From contig NZ_JAVDYB010000001.1 of NCBI RefSeq assembly GCF_031458235.1, positions 1,881,001 to 1,945,000 on the forward strand: a stretch of DNA of 64,000 nt, read 5' to 3'. This document shows positions 34,068 through 41,731 of the stretch, in pieces. Below the pieces are notes generated by a model, which saw only the letters and a program-made list of their open reading frames with translations, ran no database searches and was not told the origin of the DNA. This stretch comes from Catenuloplanes atrovinosus (GTDB lineage: Bacteria > Actinomycetota > Actinomycetes > Mycobacteriales > Micromonosporaceae). Within the stretch, counting starts at the first letter, position 1. Every line of letters starts with the position of its first letter. The translations under genes were made by a program, and so were the position numbers.

Positions 34068-34495
34068 GGTCCGCCACGCTCCACCGCCACTTCGCCGGCC
34101 GCCAGGAGTTGCTCGCCGCCGTGTTCCGCGACCGGCTGGAGGCGCTCGCCCGCCGCGGCCCCGTGCTCGCCGCCGCGCATCCGCCGCGCGAGGCGCTGGT
34201 CGCCTGGCTCGGCGAGATCGCCGCCTACGTGGCCGCCCAGCGCGGCATCGCGGTCGCGCTGTTCGCCTACGACGACTGCGCCGACGCCACCGACCCGTGC
34301 GTGATGCTCGTGCTCGACACCGCCCGCACGCTGGTGGCCGCCGCGGTCGAGGCCGGCACCGTCGACCCCACGGTCAGCGCCGTCGACCTCTTCACGCTGG
34401 CCAACGGCGTCGCCGCGGTCACCGAGGGGGACCCGGACGCCGCGGTCCGCCTGATCACGCTCGCCACCACCGGCATCGGCCCGGGAGGTCGTTGA
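33938..34495 (+). CDS. TetR family transcriptional regulator
   Basis: 185 residues. The N-terminal HTH is typical: RNRDLLLAAAARVFDRDG followed by ASLEEIAREAGVGSATLHRH and F. The C-terminal half matches the small SBP-like TetR_C group (VAAYVAAQRGIAVALFAYDD). ATG 33938 follows GGAGG. A -10-like TACGAT lies at 33903-33908 inside the tail of the hydrolase frame, so the gene may have its own promoter. The hydrolase frame overlaps its first 130 bases. Confidence 0.85.
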   Translation: MPSARPRADKQRNRDLLLAAAARVFDRDGAGASLEEIAREAGVGSATLHRHFAGRQELLAAVFRDRLEALARRGPVLAAAHPPREALVAWLGEIAAYVAAQRGIAVALFAYDDCADATDPCVMLVLDTARTLVAAAVEAGTVDPTVSAVDLFTLANGVAAVTEGDPDAAVRLITLATTGIGPGGR

Positions 34496-34528
34496 GGTGT
34501 CATGCGCGTGATGGAAGGGTCTGTGTCC

Positions 34529-35056
34529 ATGACGGTCGCGTGGAGCCGGGTGCTGTCCGATCAGCTCACCTGGCACTGGGAGCAACAGCTGCGCCCGCGC
34601 CTGGCGGGGCTCAGTGACGAGGAGTACTTCTGGGAGCCGGTCGACGGCTGCTGGAACGTGCGGCGCCGGGGGAGGGGCGGGCGGTTCACCATCGACTTCG
34701 CGTTCCCGGCGCCGGAGCCGCCGCCGGTGACCACGATCGCGTGGCGGCTGGCGCACGTCATCGTGGGCGTGTTCGGCATGCGGGTGGCGACGCACTTCGG
34801 CGGGCCGGCCGTGGACTACGACACCTTCGACTACGCGGGTACGGCGGAGCGGGCGCTCGCGCAGCTCGACGCGGCGTACGCGGCGTGGGTCGCGGGCGTG
34901 GCCGCGCTGGACGACGACGCGCTGGCGCGGCCGTGCGGGCCACCGGAGGCGTACCCGGACCTGCCGATGGCGGCGCTGGTGCTGCACATCCACCGTGAGG
35001 TGATCCACCACGGCGCGGAGATCGCGTTGCTCCGCGACCTCTTCCGGGACCGATAG
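34529..35056 (+). CDS. DinB/YfiT-like protein
   Basis: 175 residues with the four-helix DinB-like pattern: LSDQLTWHWEQQLRPRLAGL, WEPVDGCWNVR, IAWRLAHVIVGVFG with a metal-binding His, and a second HIHREVIHHGAEIALL with two more His. Members of this superfamily include metal-dependent thiol transferases (mycothiol or bacillithiol), which would suit an actinobacterium. ATG 34529 is favoured because GGAAGGG lies 9 bases upstream; an earlier ATG at 34502 is possible. Confidence 0.83.
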   Translation: MTVAWSRVLSDQLTWHWEQQLRPRLAGLSDEEYFWEPVDGCWNVRRRGRGGRFTIDFAFPAPEPPPVTTIAWRLAHVIVGVFGMRVATHFGGPAVDYDTFDYAGTAERALAQLDAAYAAWVAGVAALDDDALARPCGPPEAYPDLPMAALVLHIHREVIHHGAEIALLRDLFRDR

Positions 35057-35089
35057 GCTGGGGAGCACAACCGCAAGGGAGGCCCAGAG

Positions 35090-35455
35090 GTGAAGATCCC
35101 CGGGCCGGACCACCCGATCACGGTGGAGCCGGCGAAGGCGCGCGTGGTGGTACGCGCGGGCGAGAAGATCATCGCGGACACGACCTCGGCGCTGGCGCTG
35201 AAAGAGGCGTCGTACCCGGTCGTCTACTACGTGCCGCAGGCCGACGCGGACGAGTCCGTGCTGGTCCCGACGGATACGCACACCACCTGTCCGTACAAGG
35301 GGCAGGCGTCCTACTACACCATCCGCACCGAGGACGGCGAGCTGCCGGACGCGGTGTGGTACTACCCGGAGCCGTACGACGCGGTCGCCCCGATCGCGGG
35401 CCACCTCGCGTTCTACCCGGACAAGGTCGAGATCGTCGCGATCGAAGAGGGCTGA
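35090..35455 (+). CDS. DUF427 domain protein
   Basis: 121 residues matching the DUF427 beta-barrel: KIPGPDHPITVEPAKARVVV, VYYVPQADADESVLVPTDTH, then THTTCPYKGQASYYTI and IAGHLAFYPDKVEIV. Function is not established, although the conserved Cys-Pro-Tyr-Lys-Gly motif is intact. GTG 35090 follows AAGGGAGG by 7 bases. It sits 33 bases after the DinB-like gene and 4 bases before the acyl-CoA dehydrogenase, so these three are probably one transcription unit. Confidence 0.85.
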   Translation: MKIPGPDHPITVEPAKARVVVRAGEKIIADTTSALALKEASYPVVYYVPQADADESVLVPTDTHTTCPYKGQASYYTIRTEDGELPDAVWYYPEPYDAVAPIAGHLAFYPDKVEIVAIEEG

Positions 35456-35459
35456 TCGG

Positions 35460-36620
35460 ATGCGGGACCCGCTGGAGCTGCTGGACGTCGCCGGCCTGCT
35501 GACCGACGAGGAGCGCCAGATCCAGGAGACGGTGGCGCGTTTCCTGGCCGGCCGGGTCCGCCCGCACCTGGCCGAGTGGTTCGAGGCCGGCACGTTCCCG
35601 CGCGAGCTCGCGCCGGAGCTGGGCCGCCTCGGACTGCTCGGCATGCACCTCGACGGGTACGGGTGCGCCGGCACGTCCGCCACCGCGTACGGCCTGGCCT
35701 GCCTGGAGCTGGAGGCGGCCGACTCCGGCCTGCGCTCCTTCGTCTCCGTGCAGGGTTCGCTCGCCATGTACTCCATCCACCGGTACGGGTCGCAGGAGCA
35801 GCGACAGCACTGGCTGCCCCGGATGGCCGCGGGCGAGGCGATCGGCTGCTTCGGCCTGACCGAGCCCGACTTCGGCAGCGACCCGGCGCACATGCGCACC
35901 CGCGCGGTCCGTGACGGCGGCGACTGGATCCTCGACGGCACCAAGATGTGGATCACCAACGGCAGCATCGCGGACGTGGCCACGGTCTGGGCCGCGACCG
36001 AGGACGGCATCCGTGGCTTCCTGGTCCCGGCCGGCACGCCCGGCTTCACCGCCCGCACGATCAAGGGCAAGCTGTCGCTGCGCGCCTCGATCACCGCGGA
36101 GCTCACGTTCGAGGGCGTGCGGCTGCCGGACAGCGCTCGGCTGCCCGAGGCCAAGGGGTTGCGCGCGCCGCTGAGCTGCCTGAACGAGGCCCGCTTCGGC
36201 ATCTGCTTCGGCGCGGTCGGCGCGGCCCGCGACTGCCTGGCCGTGGCGCTGGACTACGCGCGGGAGCGGGTGCAGTTCGGCAGGCCGATCGCCGCCTTCC
36301 AGCTCACCCAGCGGAAACTGGCGGACATGGGCGTCACCCTCGGCACCGCCGCGCTGCTCGCGATCCACCTGGGCCGGCTCAAGGACGGCGGCCGGCTCCA
36401 GCCGCACCAGGTCAGCGCCGGCAAGCTCAACAACGTGCGGGAGGCGCTGGCCATCGCGCGCGAGTGCCGGACCATCCTCGGCGGCAGCGGCATCACGCTG
36501 GAGTACTCGCCGCTGCGCCACGCCAACAACCTGGAGTCCGTGCTCACCTACGAGGGCACCTCGGAGATCCACACGCTGGTCATCGGCGAGGCGCTGACCG
36601 GGCACGCCGCCTACCGCTGA
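35460..36620 (+). CDS. Acyl-CoA dehydrogenase (glutaryl-CoA-dehydrogenase-like)
   Basis: 386 residues of the acyl-CoA dehydrogenase fold. FAD and substrate motifs: CFGLTEPDFGSDPAHMRTRA, WITNGSIADVATVWA, and LGGSGITLEYSPLRHANNLE. The catalytic base is Glu365 in TYEGTSE. The motifs SVQGSLAMYSIHRYGSQEQR and NNLESVLTYEGT are those of glutaryl-CoA dehydrogenase (oxidative decarboxylation to crotonyl-CoA in lysine/tryptophan breakdown). Other members with the same signature exist, so this substrate is likely but not certain. It follows DUF427 by four bases. Confidence 0.85.
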   Translation: MRDPLELLDVAGLLTDEERQIQETVARFLAGRVRPHLAEWFEAGTFPRELAPELGRLGLLGMHLDGYGCAGTSATAYGLACLELEAADSGLRSFVSVQGSLAMYSIHRYGSQEQRQHWLPRMAAGEAIGCFGLTEPDFGSDPAHMRTRAVRDGGDWILDGTKMWITNGSIADVATVWAATEDGIRGFLVPAGTPGFTARTIKGKLSLRASITAELTFEGVRLPDSARLPEAKGLRAPLSCLNEARFGICFGAVGAARDCLAVALDYARERVQFGRPIAAFQLTQRKLADMGVTLGTAALLAIHLGRLKDGGRLQPHQVSAGKLNNVREALAIARECRTILGGSGITLEYSPLRHANNLESVLTYEGTSEIHTLVIGEALTGHAAYR

Positions 36621-36695
36621 CCCCGGCACCTCCGGTGGAATGGCTCCCGCCGGACCGGGTACCACGTTCGTCCGACCCCGGAGGTGGCCGAGCCC

Positions 36696-38672
36696 ATGCA
36701 CGGTGAACAAGCCGATGACCTCGACGGTACGACCGGTGACGCGGAGACCGTCCGGCGCGCCTTCGAGGCGATGCCGGTGATCATGATCGAGTACGCGGGC
36801 CGTGACCACACGGTCGCCGCGATCAACGCGGCGTTCCGCCGGATCTCCGGCCATGAACACGACGCGCTGGTCGGTAAGCCGGTGCGCGAAGCGCTCCCGG
36901 AACTGGCGGGCCAGCAGGTCTACGAGATGTTTGACGAGGTCTACGCGACCGGGCGCGAACAGGTGGCCCGGGAATGGCGGCTGCAGATCCCGCCCGGCCC
37001 GGACGGTGAGCAGCGGGAGATCTTCCTCGATTTCCACCTGTTCCCGGTCCGGGACGCCAACGGTGCCGTGGTCGGACAGCGGGCGTTCGCCACCGATGTG
37101 ACGAGCCGGGTGATTGAGCGGCAGGCCGCACGGGAGCGTGCGGCGGCGGCCGAGCGCCGCTACGAGCAGGCACGTGATGTGATCAACGCGCTGCAACGGC
37201 AGCTGCTGCCACCGGGGCTTCCGGTGCTGCCCGCGGTGCGGATCGCCGGCACCTACCTGCTGGCCGACACGGAGACCGCCGCGGGCGGCGACTGGTTCGA
37301 CGCGGTGCCGCTACCGGATGGCCGGGTCGCGCTCGTCGTCGGTGACGTGGTCGGTCACGGCGTCGCCGCGTCCGCCACGATGGGGCAGTTGCGCGCGGTG
37401 CTGCAGGACCGGCTCGACGAGACGGGCGACATCCTCGCCGCGATCGGTGCGGCCGACCGGATGACCGGCCGCACGCCGGCCGCGCACGCCGCGACCGTCT
37501 GCGTCGCCGTGCTCGACCCGGTCGACGGCACACTGACCTGGTGCTCCGCCGGGCATCCGCCGCCGCTGGTGGTCGACGCCGACACCGCCCGGTTCCTCAC
37601 GGCCCCGCCGACCGGGCCGCTGGGCACCGGTGCCCGCTACGCCCTCGCGACCGACCGGCTGAAGCCCGCGGAGATGGTGCTGCTCTACAGCGACGGCATC
37701 ATCGAACGCCCCGGCCGGGAACCGGCCGCCGCCACGGTCGAGCTGTCGCGGGTCGCCATGGACGCCGTCGCCGGACGGGGACCGGACGCCGGCGAACTGT
37801 CCGCGGTCGAGCGCGCCTGCACCCACGTTCTCGAACTGCTGGTCCGCCGGACCGGCCACACCGACGACATCACCCTGCTCGCCGCGCAGCGCCGCACCCC
37901 GCCGGCCCCGCTGCACGTCACCGGCCCGGCGGCACCGGACACCGCCCGCGCGGCCCGCGCCGCGACCCGGCGATGGCTGGCCGCGCACGAGACCGGCGAG
38001 CGGGACCGGGTCGCGCTGGCCCACGCGGTGACGGAGTTGGTGACCAACGCGTTCGAGCACGCCCGGCCCGATACCGGCGACGCGACGGTGACCGTCACGG
38101 CCGAGCTCCGCGACGACGGCGAGGCGACCGTGTGCGTCGCCGACGACGGCCGCTGGCGGACGCGCGCCCGCCCCGGCGACGAGCGGTTCCGCGCCGACCA
38201 CGGCCTCGGCCTGGCCATGACCGCCCGCTTCGCCGACCACCTCGACGTCGACCGCGGCGAGCGCGGCACCACCGTCACGCTGCGCCGGCGACTGTCCCGG
38301 CCGGCCCGGCTGCTCACCACCGACGAGATCAACCACGGCCGTCCCGGCGATGCCGAGCCGCCCGCGGAGGTGATGGTCATCGTCGACCAGCCGCACGCCG
38401 CGCGCAGCCGCGTCGCCGTCCACGGCCCGCTGGACACCGACACCGTCTCGGCCCTGGGTGCGGAGCTGGACCGGCTCACCCTGGGCGGCACGCACGAGCT
38501 GACCGTCGACCTGACCGGCGTCACGCACCTCGCCAGCGCCGCCATCGCGCGGCTGTACCGGGGCGGGCGGCAGGCCCACCCGCTGCGGCTGTACGCCCCG
38601 GCGGGCAGCGTCGCCCACCACGTACTGAGCCTGGTCGACCTGCCGCACGCGACCACCGACCCCGACGCGTAG
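36696..38672 (+). CDS. PAS-SpoIIE phosphatase-HATPase-STAS switch protein
   Basis: About 658 residues with four modules in order: PAS sensor (about 20-130), SpoIIE/PP2C phosphatase (165-375, motifs GGDWFDAVPLPDGRVALVVG and GHPPPLVV), HATPase_c anti-sigma-kinase-like domain (400-515, ELVTNAFEHA), and a STAS anti-sigma-antagonist domain (545-655). These are the separate parts of a partner-switching pathway joined in one chain, so it could phosphorylate and dephosphorylate its own or another STAS protein. ATG 36696 lies 11 bases after GGAGG; GTG 36684 overlaps that site. Confidence 0.85.
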   Translation: MHGEQADDLDGTTGDAETVRRAFEAMPVIMIEYAGRDHTVAAINAAFRRISGHEHDALVGKPVREALPELAGQQVYEMFDEVYATGREQVAREWRLQIPPGPDGEQREIFLDFHLFPVRDANGAVVGQRAFATDVTSRVIERQAARERAAAAERRYEQARDVINALQRQLLPPGLPVLPAVRIAGTYLLADTETAAGGDWFDAVPLPDGRVALVVGDVVGHGVAASATMGQLRAVLQDRLDETGDILAAIGAADRMTGRTPAAHAATVCVAVLDPVDGTLTWCSAGHPPPLVVDADTARFLTAPPTGPLGTGARYALATDRLKPAEMVLLYSDGIIERPGREPAAATVELSRVAMDAVAGRGPDAGELSAVERACTHVLELLVRRTGHTDDITLLAAQRRTPPAPLHVTGPAAPDTARAARAATRRWLAAHETGERDRVALAHAVTELVTNAFEHARPDTGDATVTVTAELRDDGEATVCVADDGRWRTRARPGDERFRADHGLGLAMTARFADHLDVDRGERGTTVTLRRRLSRPARLLTTDEINHGRPGDAEPPAEVMVIVDQPHAARSRVAVHGPLDTDTVSALGAELDRLTLGGTHELTVDLTGVTHLASAAIARLYRGGRQAHPLRLYAPAGSVAHHVLSLVDLPHATTDPDA

Positions 38673-38680
38673 GCACCCGG

Positions 38681-38904
38681 CTACGGTCGTCGGTACGTGC
38701 CGACCACCGCGCCGGACTCGAAGGTGCGGCTGGTCACCAGCGTGAACGGCGTCGGCGTGAAGCCGGTGCCGAACATCGGCGGGCCGCCGCCCGCGACCAC
38801 CGGGTACCGCTCGACGATCAGCTCGTCGATCTCCGGCAGGAGCTGCCCGGCCGGATTCGCGAGCCGAACTCGCCGGTGGCGATGAAGTAGGTCAGTCGTG
38901 TCAT
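38681..38904 (-). pseudogene. Dihydrofolate-reductase-like (RibD C-terminal) gene relic
   Basis: An ATG at 38904 gives MTRLTYFIATGEFGSR, the usual N-terminus of small RibD-C/DHFR-like proteins, then the frame shifts. In the other frame the C-terminus reads GQLLPEIDELIVERYPVVAG, GPPMFGTGF, LVTSRTFESGAVVGTY, ending at TAG 38681. Complete homologues have about 180-200 residues, so roughly 110 residues are missing from the middle. It is an internally deleted, frameshifted remnant. Confidence 0.7.
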
Positions 38905-38953
38905 GCGTCCACATCCTGGCAGTGCTGTGGCCCGGCACACGTCCACCATCGGA

Positions 38954-38974
38954 ATTGAGCGTGGGTCGCTCAAG
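38954..38974. promoter_or_regulatory. HAIR element (HspR operator) of the hsp20 gene
   Basis: ATTGAGC-N7-GCTCAAG matches the HAIR consensus CTTGAGT-N7-ACTCAAG in its core TTGAG-N9-CTCAA. It lies 37 bases before the Hsp20 start codon, overlapping a TTATCT -10-like box. HspR represses chaperone genes through this element in actinobacteria, including an hsp20 in Mycobacterium tuberculosis. Confidence 0.8.
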
Positions 38975-39010
38975 TTATCTCCATCGGAAGCAACAACAAG
39001 GGAGATGACG

Positions 39011-39496
39011 ATGAGCAACACTCTCTGGACCCGCCGGGACCCGTTCGCGGAGTTCGACGCGCTGGTGCGCAACGCTTTCAGCCCCGTCGCCACGAGCCGC
39101 CCGGCCGGATTCACGCCGGCCGCCGAGGTGCTCCGCGACGGTGACGACGCGGTCGTCCGGCTCGAGCTGCCGGGCGTCGACGCGGAGAACGACGTCGCGG
39201 TCGAGGTCGACGGTGGACGCCTGACGGTCCGCGGCGAGCGGCGCGACGAGCGCGCCGAGCAGCGCGACGGCCGCAGCCTCCGCGAGGTCCGGTACGGCGC
39301 GTTCCGCCGCAGCTTCGGCCTTCCCGCCCACGTCACGTCCGAGGCGGTCTCCGCCACCTACGACGCGGGCGTGCTGAGCGTCCGGGTCGCGGGCGCCTAC
39401 GCCGGCCGCGAGGCCCGGCGCATCCCGGTCACGGCGGGCGCGGCGGCCACCCCGGTCGCGGCCGTCGAGGCCGCCCCGGAGGACCGGGCGGCCTGA
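39011..39496 (+). CDS. Hsp20/alpha-crystallin small heat shock protein
   Basis: 161 residues: N-terminal arm (MSNTLWTRRDPFAEFDALVR), central alpha-crystallin domain (about 33-125, with VVRLELPGVDAENDVAVEVD, LTVRGER, YGAFRRSFGLP, SATYDAGVLSVRV) and an Ala-rich tail; the IPV-like C-terminal motif is ARRIPVTAG. It is an ATP-independent holdase that binds unfolding proteins. ATG 39011 follows AGGGAG by 7 bases. The HAIR element upstream indicates HspR control; tandem hairpins follow the stop. Confidence 0.9.
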   Translation: MSNTLWTRRDPFAEFDALVRNAFSPVATSRPAGFTPAAEVLRDGDDAVVRLELPGVDAENDVAVEVDGGRLTVRGERRDERAEQRDGRSLREVRYGAFRRSFGLPAHVTSEAVSATYDAGVLSVRVAGAYAGREARRIPVTAGAAATPVAAVEAAPEDRAA

Positions 39497-39510
39497 CCCC
39501 GCCGCCCGGA

Positions 39511-39614
39511 ATGATCGCCCGGCCCGGCAGCCCGGCGCCAACCGCTGCCGGGCCGGTGCCGGAGAAACCATGATCGCCCCGGCTCGGCAGACCGGCCCGA
39601 TCCACTGCCGAGCC
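39511..39614. repeat. Tandem pair of covarying hairpins after hsp20
   Basis: Two copies of a roughly 60-base unit, each beginning ATGATCGCCC (39511 and 39570). Copy one: GGCCCGGCAG (39521-39530), 14-base loop, CTGCCGGGCC (39545-39554). Copy two: GGCTCGGCAG (39581-39590), 14-base loop, CTGCCGAGCC (39605-39614). The C-to-T change in the left arm is matched by G-to-A in the right arm, preserving pairing, while loops differ. This covariation indicates that the RNA or cruciform structure is under selection. Confidence 0.7.
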
Positions 39615-39630
39615 GGCCGGCACCACGCGA

Positions 39631-39661
39631 ACGGCCGCGGAGCAGTGGGCTCCGCGGCCGT
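39631..39661. terminator. Perfect hairpin between hsp20 and the Flp pilin gene
   Basis: ACGGCCGCGGAGC (39631-39643), 5-base loop, GCTCCGCGGCCGT (39649-39661). It lies between convergent genes (hsp20 on plus, pilin on minus) and can act on both. No T-run. Confidence 0.75.
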
Positions 39662-39682
39662 GTCCCGTTCACCGGGGCCGGG

Positions 39683-39841
39683 TCACGGCGTCGGCGACAG
39701 CGGCGTCGTCACCTGGTGGAACGTGCCGGCCAGGTTGCCGCCGACCAGCGTCACCGCGCCGATGATCACTACGGCGATCAGCGCCGCCAGCAGGCCGTAC
39801 TCGACGGCGCTGGCGCCACGGTCGGAACGGATCGGGATCAT
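39683..39841 (-). CDS. Flp family type IVb pilin (orphan)
   Basis: A 52-residue prepilin: short basic leader (MIPIRSDRG), then the processing site G/ASAVEYGLL with Glu at +5 of the mature protein, one hydrophobic helix (LAALIAVVIIGAVTLVGG), and a short polar end. These are the defining features of Flp/TadA-system pilins. No tad assembly genes, prepilin peptidase or TadE-like genes are near. ATG 39841 is chosen; a GTG at 39880 would add 13 residues. Confidence 0.83.
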   Translation of the reverse strand: MIPIRSDRGASAVEYGLLAALIAVVIIGAVTLVGGNLAGTFHQVTTPLSPTP

Positions 39842-39934
39842 CGGGGGCCTGCTTCCGCGTCGGGGGGAGATGCGCTGCACCTCCCCATCGGCGGCCGGGC
39901 CGCGCCGCGCACCGCCGGGGCGGTTGCGATTCGG

Positions 39935-40714
39935 TTAGTCCGCGGACCGCAGCATCGCGCGGATGCCGACGAACAGGCCGATCGCGGCCGTCGCACCCGC
40001 GGCCACGGCGCCCCACAGCGCGGCCGTGCTCCCGACGTCGCCGGCGAACAGCGCGCGTTCCGCGTCCACCACGTAGGCGAGCGGGTTCGCCGCGGCGGCG
40101 GCGCGCATCCAGGCCGGGCCGGACTCCAGCGGCAGCAGCATGCCGGAGAGGATCATCAGGGGGAACAGCAGCGTCTGCTGGACCAGCCAGAACATCCACT
40201 CGTTCTTGCGTACCGCGATGGCCAGCGCATAGCTCAGCGAGCCCAGCCCGACGCCGAAGACGGCCAGCAGCAGCATGCCGAGCAGCGCGCCGGCCGGGTG
40301 CAGCGCGAAGCCGAACGGGACCATCACGGCCACGATCAGGACCGCCTGCCCGGCGAGCGGCACCATCTCCTTCAACGACCGCCCGATCAGCAGCGACGAC
40401 CGGGACAGCGGCGTGACCATCATCCGCTCGTGCGCGCCGGTCTGAAACTCGTAGAGCAGGTTCGACCCGACCGCTGACGTGCCGAACAGCGCGGTCATGA
40501 CCAGGATCGACGGTACGAACCACTGCCACACCGAGCCGCCCGAGGTGACCGGCCCGGCCGCGCCGACCGAGCCGGCCAGCAGCGGCCCGAACAGCGCCAG
40601 GAACACCAGCGGCTGGACCAGCCCGAACACCACGGAGAACGGGTCCCGGATCATCGGCTTCAGCTCACGCACGAACACGATCCCGGTGTCACGAACCAGG
40701 GGCACGGCGGTCAT
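39935..40714 (-). CDS. ABC-2 type exporter permease (DrrB-like)
   Basis: 259 residues with six hydrophobic helices and the ABC-2 conserved region (ERMMVTPLSRSSLLIGRSLK; MLLPLESGPAWMRAAAAANPL). It forms the membrane part of a two-gene exporter with the ATPase at 40711, whose stop overlaps this start by four bases. Daunorubicin-type permeases export drugs, lipids or antibiotics; the substrate is unknown. Confidence 0.87.
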   Translation of the reverse strand: MTAVPLVRDTGIVFVRELKPMIRDPFSVVFGLVQPLVFLALFGPLLAGSVGAAGPVTSGGSVWQWFVPSILVMTALFGTSAVGSNLLYEFQTGAHERMMVTPLSRSSLLIGRSLKEMVPLAGQAVLIVAVMVPFGFALHPAGALLGMLLLAVFGVGLGSLSYALAIAVRKNEWMFWLVQQTLLFPLMILSGMLLPLESGPAWMRAAAAANPLAYVVDAERALFAGDVGSTAALWGAVAAGATAAIGLFVGIRAMLRSAD

Positions 40715-41649
40715 TTGGCGTTCTCCTCACGCAGGCTGCGGCCGGTCAGGGACAGGAACACGTCGTCGAGCGTCGGGCGGAACGTCTGCGCGCCCGCGAC
40801 CGTGAGGCCCTTCTCGAAGGCGGCGCGCAGCACCTCGGCCACGGCGGCCGGCCCGTCCGCGACCCGGGCCGACACGTCGGTGCCGGTGACCGTCACGTCG
40901 GCCGCGCCCGGCGCCTGCGACACCAGCGCGGCGAGGTCGGACGGTGCCGCGCAGCCGAACGAGACGCGGTCACCGGCCAGCCGGGTCTTCAGCGCGGCGG
41001 CGGTGTCGTCCGCGATCACCTCGCCGTGGTCCACGATCACCACCCGTTCCGCCATCGAGTCCGCCTCGTCCAGGTAGTGCGTGGTCAGCACGATCGTCAT
41101 GTCGTGCTCGGCCCGCATGCGCAGGATGTGCTCCCACAGGTTGGCCCGGTTCTGCGGGTCCAGCCCGGTGGACGGCTCGTCCAGGAACAGCAGCTTCGGC
41201 GCGTGCACCAGGCCCATCGCCACGTCCAGCCGCCGCCGCTGCCCGCCGGACAGCTCGGACACCTTGCGCCGCAGCAGGTCGCCCAGGTCGAGCGCGTCGG
41301 CCAGCGCGGCCACCCGGGCGCGGGCCGCGGCGCGCCTCAGCCCGTAGATCGCGGCCTGGCTGTGCAGTTCGTCCGTCACCCGGTGCTGGTGTCCGGCGCC
41401 GTTGCCCTGCCCGACGTACCCGATGCGCCGCCGCACCTCGCCGGGTGCGCGCCGCACGTCGTGGCCGGCCACCTCCGCGCTGCCGGACGTCGGCGCGATC
41501 AGCGTGGTCAGCATGCGCATGGTGGTGGTCTTCCCGGCGCCGTTCGGCCCGAGCACGGCCACCAGCTCACCCGGCTCGATATCCAGCGTGATGCCCCGGA
41601 CCGCGTGCACCGGCCCGAAGTCCTTGGTCAGGTCCCTCGTTCTGATCAT
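40711..41649 (-). CDS. ABC transporter ATP-binding protein (DrrA-like)
   Basis: 312 residues: Walker A GPNGAGKTT near 37-45, signature LSGGQRRRLD, Walker B LLFLDEPSTGLD, and the H-loop VLTTHYLDEAD. The C-terminal extension of about 90 residues (after 220) and VFLSLTGRSL at the end are typical of the DrrA subfamily. ATG 41649 follows GGGAG. It is divergent from the WYL regulator, with a palindrome between the genes, which suggests control by that regulator. Confidence 0.9.
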   Translation of the reverse strand: MIRTRDLTKDFGPVHAVRGITLDIEPGELVAVLGPNGAGKTTTMRMLTTLIAPTSGSAEVAGHDVRRAPGEVRRRIGYVGQGNGAGHQHRVTDELHSQAAIYGLRRAAARARVAALADALDLGDLLRRKVSELSGGQRRRLDVAMGLVHAPKLLFLDEPSTGLDPQNRANLWEHILRMRAEHDMTIVLTTHYLDEADSMAERVVIVDHGEVIADDTAAALKTRLAGDRVSFGCAAPSDLAALVSQAPGAADVTVTGTDVSARVADGPAAVAEVLRAAFEKGLTVAGAQTFRPTLDDVFLSLTGRSLREENAK

Positions 41650-41692
41650 GAACGCTCGCTCCCTTCGTCGTGGACAGGTTGTCAGCCACAGC

Positions 41693-41707
41693 GGACAGCA
41701 TCTGTCC
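41693..41707. promoter_or_regulatory. Palindrome between the ABC exporter and the WYL regulator
   Basis: GGACAG-CAT-CTGTCC is a perfect inverted repeat in the 82-base divergent gap. A second GACAG half-site precedes it (41673-41677). Candidate operator for the WYL regulator. Confidence 0.5.
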
Positions 41708-41731
41708 TCTGAGCCGTGCGATCGTGGGTGA

